DNA of 64,000 nucleotides, taken from Lojkania enalia. Taxonomy: Eukaryota > Ascomycota > Dothideomycetes > Pleosporales. The notes under the pieces were generated by a model, which had not been told where the DNA came from, did no database searches, and saw only the letters and a list, made by a program, of their open reading frames with translations. The position numbers and the translations under genes were made by a program. The DNA is taken from NCBI GenBank assembly GCA_010094045.1, contig ML986717.1, forward strand, positions 23,966 to 87,965. Reading direction: 5' to 3'. Positions within the stretch are counted from its first letter, which is position 1. The number at the start of each line of letters is the position of its first letter. Shown in pieces: positions 36,476 through 45,784 of the stretch.

Positions 36476-39400
36476 CAGACGGGCCCCGGGGCCAAGGTGG
36501 CGCGGATCTCTAGAGGAGAAGGGTGGCGGATTATGGTAACTACGGATGGCAAGGAGAGAAACAGAAGAATGAAGCTGTTGGGAGAGGAGAAGGGCGCGAG
36601 CGTGTAGCAGGGAGCTCGGTTATTGATTTGCGGCCGGCTGGCGCTGCAGGATAACTAACTTTTTTTCGAAGCGCTGTCGGAGGAAGTGGGAGGGCGGAGC
36701 TGAAGCAAAACGCGGCGCAAGGTAGAGCAACTTGCAAGGAAGAAAGTCGAGGAGGATAGCGATGCGTGATGAGAGTTGTCAGAGTCCAAGCGATTTTTTC
36801 TTTCAAGGTTGCAAGACGACGCGGACGCGGAGGGGAGGTGGGAGATCGTGCAGAGCGAGCGCGGCGGCGACCTGAGGCGTGGCCAAGCTGCCCTACGGAG
36901 TCGGTGGTCTATGCTGGTACATACATACATACATACAACATGGATACTAGGTGGGCCCTGGGAGAGGGGAGAGACAGCGTGCTGCTCAGATGCGAGCCAC
37001 ATCCCGTAGCAGTGGTTATCCATAGCACATACATAGCCCGGCGGCGCTTTGCCTGTCTGGCCATCGGGCGACATGATGCACTTCCCCGGGCCAATAATGA
37101 TGAGGGCGGATTGGGGGGTTTGGAGGGGAGGTGCACGGGCGAATCGCCGCCGCATCGCATCGCATGGCGCACAGTCGCCGCCAGTGAGGCGGGAGTGGTC
37201 AGAGCGAGAGAAAGCGGGCGGTTAAACAGCATCACGAGTCACCGGTCACGGACCACGGCCGTTGTTGTGTGGCGGGCGGTGATGGTGTTGAGGGCGATGA
37301 AAAGAAGAATGTCGAACGCGTGGTCGCTGATAGTGACAGGGGGCTAGACTGAGTGGAAGTGGCAGCAGCAGCCGGACAGGGAAGGAGCAGGCGCCGTAGG
37401 TAGTAGGCGTGAGCCGGGGGTTACGCATCGGCGGGGCAGTCGTAGGCAAGTCGCAGGCAGTCGCGGCCAGTACTAGGAAGTGCGAGTAGCGAGTACCTAC
37501 CTAGGGATGGGCGTACGCACCCAAGTAGTCGCGCGCAGTCGCACGCGGGCAGATGTACTAGCACCCAATCCTCCACATCCAGATACAGCTGCCGTATCTA
37601 CTGTAGATAGAGAGCAGCAGGGACAACCGAATGTACGTATTCGCGGCCCTAGCAGCAGTAGCAGTCGCCGACCAGGCCACGGTTCGTGTCCGTGTCTGTC
37701 GTTCTCCAACGCGCCGGCCCTGCCCTGCCCTGACCTGCCCTGCTCGCCTGGCTTGCCCGATTTGGCTGCTGCTGCTGCCATTGCGGCTGCCGCTACTGCT
37801 GCGAGGACTGCCTGTTGCCTTTCCTGAGGCAGGTGCAACCCCGCGTGCCCGCTTCCTCCCCCACCCCGGCCATCCCAATCTCTGCCAACAGCCCCTCGTC
37901 CTCGTTCTCGTCCTCGCCTCCCTCTGCAACCCGATACAGACTGTACCTACGCATCTATCTGTCTTTCTCTGTATGTATAGCAGAAACAGCGACGCCACAT
38001 GTACGCCACTACCCTGTTGTCCCGGCTTCCTCGCTCTTTGTCTTTCTCCCTCGGCCAAGCCCAGTATCCAAAGCATATGTATTCACCCTTCAACCCCCCC
38101 GCCTCTCTCCTTAGTAGCCCCGAGGGTCTAACGCGCCCCCGATACTGTCTATCTACTAATCACTGCTGACCGTCGCCTCCTCCTGTGTTCGTCTCTTCTG
38201 CCCGTGCTCTCCCGTACATAGCATTGCATCACGCGCCCCCTCCCCCACGCCGCCTGGCGCTGCATCGACCCCAGAGGACCACTACATACATCCATCCCGC
38301 TCAATCACACAGCGATGAACCCCTCCCCCCTCCCAAGCGCCCTTCTCCGCCGCTTCCTGCACCCACCGCGCGCAACCAGGCTGTCGGGTCGCTATCCACC
38401 AAACCAGCAGCCCTGAAGCTGGCCACCTGGAGCCGTGTCAGACGGTTCGCTGGCCCTTATCCCGAGCCGTGCCGTACCGTCGTCTTCTCCAGCGCCCGCA
38501 CCCCTTCTTCACCGCCCACGCCCGCACTTTGGCTCCGTCCCACGGAGAGAACTGCTGTCGTCGGGCAGCGTAGCACTACTCACTACTGTACCTACTTCTC
38601 TAACAGGATTCCGGGGAAGCAGCTGCTCGGGACCCTCCTCCAACTCAATCTCGGAGCATAGCAGGGCTGGCCCGCAAAGACCTGGCCTCCCAAATCAGAT
38701 GTCTTCCTTCAAGTTCTTGTGCCTGCACGCGCATAGGGGGGAGGCTACGGTGAAGGAATCCTGTCACGCAGTCAGCATTGCGAAAACGAACATAGTTTCA
38801 ATGCGTCGTTAATATAAAGTTTCCAAGGGGCCACGCTAGACCTCAGAGCTGGGCAGATCGGGATCGTGCCCCGTACGCGTCCTAGACGGCGCTGGAGGAG
38901 AATTGCTGTCGCCCACGTGTCTCACCCTTGGCACTAGGGCATCTATGGATGGATTTCTCCAACTCTCCTATTGTCTCTCGACTCCCTCGATCGAGTGTGT
39001 ACGACCACCGTCGAGAGCACCGTGGCCTAGGCGCTGCTCTGTACATATCGGAGGCCGCCGTTGATCCGGGGCAAGGGACACACGAACGAGGCATATTGTG
39101 GATCCCGATGCCAATTATGATTCTCGCATCCTCTGCTCCTTCATCGCATCCATCAGCCTTGCCTTCGACACCGCTCGACCGTCCCAGCCGAAGGGTTCGC
39201 AATCTAGCAAGCAGCACGCCGCGTTTCGCCCGACCGACCCATCGGCGCTGACGGAATCTCACCTCACCTCAGAATTCCAATTTTTCTCCGTGTCCCAGTT
39301 CGCTCTGCTCCACACCCTCCCATGGTACCCTCCTTCCCTTTCGCGCCTCCCCGTCCCTTTCCGTGCTCCTATCCAGCGTAGTGGAAATGCCTAGTGCCGG
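36476..39400. other. GC-rich, strand-skewed island without a clear gene
   Basis: About 2.9 kb of clearly higher GC content than its surroundings. The plus strand is G/purine-rich up to about 37.4 kb and C/pyrimidine-rich after about 37.7 kb. Open frames exist in most frames but encode only Pro/Ser/Arg/Ala-rich sequence, as expected from composition. It holds a TACA tetranucleotide repeat at about 36919-36937 and GCTGC/GCCG-rich repeats near 37765-37800. It may be a long 5' leader or regulatory region. Confidence 0.5.
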
Positions 39401-41441
39401 CCTTTTACGACTCCAACTAGGCCACACGAACCATATTTGGGGCCAGAACGTGCTTGGAGCGTTCCATTTAGAGCCTCACGTAATTTTCTGACCTTAAACT
39501 TTCCCTTCCTCCCCTAGCGTCTCGTACCTCGTAACTCATGACTCTCTCCCGCTCCCAATCGTTCCTTCCAGTGGCTATGCTGCATGCGTATGAATTTATT
39601 GCCCGCCACGGGGGATTCGAATGCAGCCTTCAAATCCCGACACAGTGGTACTCGCTTCTTTTTTTCTGATTTACGCAACCATATTATCAATATCGATCGA
39701 CATGCAGATACCGTCATGTCTCCTGTTCCCAGTGGCCGTGTTGGCCTTTTTCCCGGGCTGTTTTACAATTCCCACGTCTGGCCAGGCTTGTCCGTATGCG
39801 AAGTTTCACTCCTCATCCTTCTTTTTTGTTTTTTTTTATGTTCTAGCGACATGCTTGACACTCTAGCGAGATTCTGAAGATTGACGACGGCCGAAACTGG
39901 TCAATCCACCAGTCGAACAACTATGATGCAAAGATAAGTCGCAAAATAGGACTCCGAATCGCATGGCGATAGGATAGCCACACCAAGTGCTACTCGATCT
40001 AGACGGTTGTACGAAAGAAAATAGCTCGTTATGTAGTGGTCTCGCCACGAGCACGCCCGGATCCTCTCTACCCCATTCAACATGACCACCCCCTCTTGTG
40101 ATGTTTAATCAAAAGACGACGTTGGAGCATGTCCGCTCTTTCTCCATCTTCCTCTAGATCACTCTGGGAATATACAAAATCAATACTTCAGGCTTCAAAA
40201 CTGTTCCCCTTCTTAATATCCCTCGCGTTCCTTTGTGCTTCATCGTTGAATTCTATTTATTTTTGAACCTATCGATGTCTACGTCATGATGTCGTAACGC
40301 CGGCCCCTTGAAAGAGGCATTCTGTGGAAGGAAAGGCAGCATCAACTTCAGAATTAAGATTTTCAGCTACCTACGCTTCTAGGGCGATGTCTCCCTTGCA
40401 CCTCAGCAATGACCTAGGTTGGAAGCTGTAGAAGAGCCAGACAGCGAAGCTTCAGCTCTTTAAATAGTTGTTTTGTCGAATATCGCATTTACACTCCCAA
40501 AGTCTTTTCAGGTATAGGACCCTACCGGTGAGAGCACTATTGCCGGCCCGGAATGCGCTTCGTACTCTCCATCTTTGGACTATAGTTTGGGGATTCAGTC
40601 TGTAGCTTGAGCTTCGTTGTTTGCTTTGCTTTGTTTTTCCTCTAGCCCGCCAAGTACTGTCCTATCTACATGCGCTATCTATCTCCCTCTACCTAAGGCG
40701 GTTCTAAGATTGGCTCGGTTTGTTGTCACGTGATCCTGCTACTAAGCACTGCCCGACGCACTTATGTATCTTATAATCAAGGACTACCTCTAGCCATAGA
40801 GAGAGGCCATAGACAGACCAATTTACCGTTTTCCGAAACATCATGTGAGGGTTGCTATATCCTACATGTCGAACTCTTCCCTTGTAGTTCGGAGTCTTTT
40901 GCTTCGAATGGAATATCTAGTGAAGGAAGCTTTTAATTCATCTCGATCGCCTTTTTTTTTTAGTAGAAGACTTGCGAAAACTTGAATGCCTATTTTCCTT
41001 ACCCTTTTTTGGTGTAAAAGCACCTAATATGGCCATGTTATTGCGGCGTGTATGTTAGTAGGTCACAGTTATGCTCTTGCGCAGCATGTTATAGGGTAGT
41101 GGGATATAGAGTGGAGTATACAATGTGGCTGAGGTGCGATGGTGCAATAAGCTTTGCACAATTGGACCTTTCCAGTACTAGATTCTCCAGAGCCGCCTTC
41201 TGATCTAGGTTTTGCAATGATGCTCTATGTCATATTAATCTCTCATCTTCTTTTCGTATTCCGTAACCGCCCTCGCGTCTTAAAGCTCGTCGCCGCAGGA
41301 GCACGAAACGGCAGTCAACAGACCGCCAGAGTTATCGCACTTCAGAATTTATATAGCACAAATGTGTTACAAGTTGAAAATAAGCTTGAATTTCAAATGA
41401 TATATATAAAAGCTGTATTGGGAATTTAGCAAGTCTGCCGA
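39401..41441. other. Gene-free stretch
   Basis: No frame with recognisable similarity; only short T-rich tracts and scattered short frames. Confidence 0.35.
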
Positions 41442-41593
41442 GTTGTATCGGATACCGTCGTACGATATAAAATCACGCCGGATATCAGGTAATATACCCC
41501 TTTTCTGTGTATATAAGTATGGCCTGCTAGCCATCCGCAATCAAAGCAGTTCAGTTCCTCATATCCCTCCCTGAGACATGATTCGTCTCTCAC
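41442..41593 (-). repeat. Dispersed repeat, copy 2
   Basis: Inverted counterpart of 23733-23882. On the minus strand it starts GTGAGAGACGAATCATGTCT and ends GACGGTATCCGATACAAC. A ~22-nt poly(T) lies just beyond it at 41647-41668 on the plus strand, i.e. an A-tract upstream of the element as read on the minus strand. Confidence 0.6.
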
Positions 41594-41806
41594 AACAAAA
41601 GCAACCGATTTAGAAATATGAAACCGTGAATCCGTACGCTTCATTTTAATTTTTTTTTTTTTTTTTTCTGCTCAAATCCACGATACCCATAATACGAACA
41701 CCTTACATAGGAACTCTGGAGCTATGATATATGCTATAAGGTTACATGTATCGCACGATCCCTATTATAGATTAGCCCGATATCATGTGATGCCTGGAAC
41801 AGATAG

Positions 41807-41814
41807 TATAAATA
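41807..41814 (+). promoter_or_regulatory. Candidate TATA box of the NAT gene
   Basis: TATAAATA about 297 bp upstream of the N-acetyltransferase ATG, followed by a pyrimidine-rich CTTTCCTCC stretch near 41851. Position and sequence are plausible, but no transcript start is known. Confidence 0.3.
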
Positions 41815-42110
41815 GCCTTGATCCTCCATAGATATCAATCAATACAGTCTTTCCTCCTCATATACTCCGATACTTTACATATGCGATATGGACAGGGAAT
41901 ATTTCCTATATAGATATAGCTGCAACTACTACCCTAGAAGCAATCAGAGCCGAAATCTGCTGATCGACGGTATTACCAAGCGGTGACTCAACGCGACGGT
42001 CCCTAGGTCCTCCATCGTTCTCCATTCTCGTCGAAAGCGCGAAAGATGCTTCCCCGTCTTCTCAACTGATATTTAGCAGCTACTTTATAGTATATTTGAG
42101 GCTCTCAATA

Positions 42111-43130
42111 ATGTCTGCGTACTCACCCGAGCAAGTATCTGCCTTCGTCGAATACATCGGACTTCCGGCAAAGTACCATGTTGAAAACAATCCACAGCAC
42201 GGCCTCGAATTTCTCACTGCGTTGCATATTCACACAATATCCGCAGTGCCGTATGAAAATCTTTCATTGCACTACTCTCCCACACATACGATATCCATCG
42301 ATCCCCACGATGCGTTCCAGAAAGTTGTTGGTAATCGTCGAGGACGAGGCGGCTACTGCATGGAAGTCGGCATCTTCTTCAATCACATCCTCCGAGGCCT
42401 TGGATTCAAAGCCTACACAGTGGGAGTCCGAATCCGTTTGAGAGAAGCCGGCGCGCCGGCTGGCAACTACATTGGCTGGTCTGCGGTTCCTCTTCCTCTC
42501 TCATCTCTAAACATGCTAAAGATTAAAACTAGGGTGCATATAGTGAACATAGTAACACTGCCTAGCGGTGCAAAGTACATGCTCGATGTCGGCTTCGGCG
42601 GAGATGGCGCCACGAAACCCCTCCCTCTGCTCTCTGGCCATTCCACTCACAACCTGGGCAACCAAGAAATCCGCCTCATCTACGACCACATCCCCACCCA
42701 AACACACCGCACCGAGGCCTCGAAACTCTGGATCTACCAATATCGCAATGGCCCCCATCTTCCCTGGAACTCCTTCTACGCCTTCCCTGAGCTCGAGTTC
42801 TTGGAATCCGATTTTCGTATCATGAATTGGTATACCGGCAGTCATCCCGAGTCCTTTCAGGTCTTTACCTTACTAGTTATTAAGTTTTTGAAAAGGGAAA
42901 AGGAGGGAGCAAAAAATGGGGAACAAGAGGTTTATGGGAAAAGGATGTTGGTCAATGGGACAGTCAAGGAGAATCTTGGTGGTAGGACTAGAGTTGTTCA
43001 GGAGTGTGCAACGGAAGAAGAGAGAGTGAGGGCGTTGGAGGGGTTGTTTGGCATTATTTTGACAGGCGAGGAGAGAGAGGGGATAATGGGACATCCCACC
43101 GAGTTAAAGGGGACTAGCAGGGGTGGTTAG
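42111..43130 (+). CDS. Arylamine N-acetyltransferase
   Basis: Exons 42111-42478 and 42533-43130 give 321 aa. The 54-nt intron (donor GTCTGC, branch TGCTAAAG, acceptor CTAG) joins NYIGW|VHIVNIV, which matches family spacing. The Cys-His-Asp triad is Cys83 (GRGGYCMEVG), His125 (VHIVNIV) and Asp141 (YMLDVGFGG). The N-terminal segment VPYENLSLHY is also characteristic. The enzyme transfers acetyl (in some fungi malonyl) groups from CoA to arylamines and helps detoxify e.g. chloroanilines and benzoxazolinone breakdown products; it is cytosolic. The intron is a multiple of three and has no stop, so unspliced message would carry 18 extra residues beside the catalytic His, probably inactive. Start: ATG 42111 (MSAYSPEQV), the first ATG of the frame. 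Confidence 0.92.
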   Translation: MSAYSPEQVSAFVEYIGLPAKYHVENNPQHGLEFLTALHIHTISAVPYENLSLHYSPTHTISIDPHDAFQKVVGNRRGRGGYCMEVGIFFNHILRGLGFKAYTVGVRIRLREAGAPAGNYIGWSAVPLPLSSLNMLKIKTRVHIVNIVTLPSGAKYMLDVGFGGDGATKPLPLLSGHSTHNLGNQEIRLIYDHIPTQTHRTEASKLWIYQYRNGPHLPWNSFYAFPELEFLESDFRIMNWYTGSHPESFQVFTLLVIKFLKREKEGAKNGEQEVYGKRMLVNGTVKENLGGRTRVVQECATEEERVRALEGLFGIILTGEEREGIMGHPTELKGTSRGG

Positions 43131-44035
43131 CTCGATTATCTAATATGCAGCGTATTGCATGGAGTCGGAATTTATTCATACACTGTTTTCAAGAAATGAT
43201 CAATGTTTAAGCTGGCTTATTACATCTCACTACTGACTTCGAGACGTTAAAATCGACACGTAATTATAGTAGTCTTTTTTATTCCATAGACAATGAGAAT
43301 AAAATAGTTGTTAGCTTATAATCAAGAAAGAAATTATAGATTATAAGGTAGAGATTCATGTTTACAAAGACATTTCCGACATAGCTGGATGTTTACAGTA
43401 ACTCTCACTCACCAGCATTCCTAGATTTAGGTCACGCGGTAGAAATATTTCCACCTAGGTACGGTTACATTTTGTGAATATGTCCTATAACGTTTGTAAA
43501 CTGCTTTAAAGTTCTTGAAGAGTTATATTATGAATTTCTGCACTGTTTGGAGAACACTAGATGAAAGATAAAGCTTTTCCTGTAGGAGGCAATCACTGTT
43601 ATCCGGTGCTGCAGCTGTGCCAAGCTGCTAAGGGAGGGTACGCTTGCTCTTCTCGATCCTGCAAGCAACTCGAACCTCCCACAACTCCTTCCCCTGACAG
43701 CAAGCTATACAAATACAATCAGGACGATAATAAAATGTGTAAGCGTGGCACGATTGAAAACTTTATTCGTTATGCGCGAGGCCACTAAGCGAAGAGATAG
43801 GATAAAGCACAGAGAAGTTGCACTCACGGTGCGGGAGAGTAGTGAGTGAACACAATCAATCTCGGGGTATGGGACATATCTAATCATAATAGAACGAAAT
43901 CTATTAATGAACTAGGTGAGGAAGCGCCAAAGGCCAAAAAGCTGGAGCATAAGTAGTTACGATAGGGAGAGAAGAGGGATCAAGCTCAGGGCGTGGAGTC
44001 CTAGCGGGAAAATAATTCTTAGCAGACGGATATAG
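43131..44035. other. Gene-free stretch
   Basis: About 900 bp, AT-rich at first; no recognisable coding or RNA feature. Confidence 0.35.
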
Positions 44036-44759
44036 AGATTGATGGGGGCTTGAAGTCTGCCAACAAAGCTATGGAAGAGACGCAGGAATCTGTAGATGAG
44101 GTTGTCGAGCAAAAAAAAAATACCTTGACTAGGTCACCGATGGCGAGTTGACAAGTTTCGAAGAAGGCGAAAGCAACCATATTGCTCTCAACTTGCTTCA
44201 ATTTACTCTAGCAGCCCTGAAGTAAAACAAAGTCATATCCACGGAAAGGTATTTTTAGATACACCTCGCGTTTGGTGAGACTATGCTCGTAAACGACGTT
44301 CTAGACGGACACTGGGAGCTGTCCTCCGGAACAGTGGTAGCTCTTTGGGCGATTGCCACCCGCAGGTTGCAATAGTCGCAGCCGCTTTTATTCTTTGAAA
44401 TTAGTGACACAGTCCATGACAGCAGGGGCAAGAATCGTACTATCCTTTCAACCGGCATTTTTTGGCGATCGGCGTTCCAGACTGAGGCCTTTATTAACCT
44501 AGCAATCACTTCAGTAAATGAAATTTCGGTAGAGACCCAATTAGAATATTTCCACGGTACGCAAGGCTTCCGAAACGAGTTTGCCTTCCTTAGAAATGGA
44601 TACTTGAGGGTGAGGATGCCGAAGAATTTTCTTGAAAGCAGTGTTATATCAAATACGGATGACGAGGATAATGACAACGCAATCATTGGGCTCTTGGTAT
44701 TCAAATACCAAAGTAGAATGTGTGGAGATCTAGTGTATAAGGTCGAACAAGTTAGATAA
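44036..44759 (+). pseudogene. Decayed copy related to the 45.8 kb gene
   Basis: Plus-strand pieces resemble the C-terminal third of the next gene in the same order: IDGGLKSANKAMEETQ at 44038-44150 (compare NGGLNQDLLNGAHQSAQKAE), then from 44258 a frame through VNDVLDGHWELSSGTVVALW to FAFLRNGYLRVRMPKNFL and a final TAA at 44757-44759. The frame is broken by a TAG at 44373-44375, and the stretch between the two pieces has stops. An A10 run sits at 44111-44120. No N-terminal part is seen. Best read as a truncated, inactivated tandem duplicate; an expressed gene with unusual introns is less likely. Confidence 0.5.
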
Positions 44760-45784
44760 GTAAACATAAAGGATTAGGATACTCGTGGAGCGACCAATGC
44801 GTATACGGACTCAGCTTATAAGTTGTCGGACGAGTAATGTAGTGTCTACTCTAATATATGATATATGATGGAGACTTTATGTTGTGTCTAGGTGTCGGGG
44901 CTAAGACCAAAAATCTGCTTTCAAGCGTACTGTAGTTTTTTAGGAGACAAATTTCCAGCATCTATATTTACTCCAAACTGTCATGAAAGGGACTCGATAC
45001 CATCGGGGTGGGCTTGAAATATAATAAGCACTTATTCCTCCCTGGTTTTCTCGGGACCGTGTACAATTCTTTAAGAATTTTACAATAAGACTATGGCGGT
45101 AAACTCGACTTGGAAATCCTCCAAAAATTTTCTCTCTTCGGCGTGTCGATTGTGGGATAAGACTAGGTCGGACTGAGAAGATTAAGATGTGACCCTAGAA
45201 AATCTGCTCACTATTATGAGACAGTCTCAATACGTTTCGACCCCTGAGCCAAGGAAATATCCGAGGCTCGCATGCATAGCAGATGGCTTTAGCATATCGG
45301 AATATCAAGGCACCGATGCTAAAGTGAAAGGCGCTGCACGTGGCCCTGCCCAGCTTTCATCTTCACCTTGTGCAAAAAGTTTTCCCTAGCCCCGTTTTAT
45401 TTTGGTCGACACCACTTCTTCCCCGTTCGTTGCATCATCACTCTTCTGCGTTAATCGTTCTCACTGAGCGGATTTGCTTGGTTACTGACCGTGTAAAGGT
45501 TTGATCCTAACGCTTGTTACCCGGTGCACCGCGCATCGCGGGATCCGGTGGATGACTCACGCGTTTGCTAGGTATCAAACCAAGCCTCGCACGATTATAC
45601 GAGGCGCATCGAGCATGTGTTACCGAGTCTCTTCGCACATCTCACAAAGACAACTCTTAAACCCGGATGGGAAGCGAAATATCGTTAGTTGCGATCGCCT
45701 TGGACTTGGAACTTTTGCTAATTGAGTTGGGATAGTAAACTTACCGAAGGGGATAAGCACAATTCTGAAGCTGAATCAGCCGAA
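44760..45784. other. Intergenic / 5' region of the 733-aa gene
   Basis: About 1 kb with short frames only. It may hide a short first exon of the following gene, because that frame is open some 60 nt above its first ATG. Confidence 0.35.

Noticed and set aside
37480..38661. Long overlapping open frames in the GC-rich island on both strands
   Set aside because: Products are only Pro/Ala/Arg/Ser-rich as expected from composition, no domain, no consistent splice sites.
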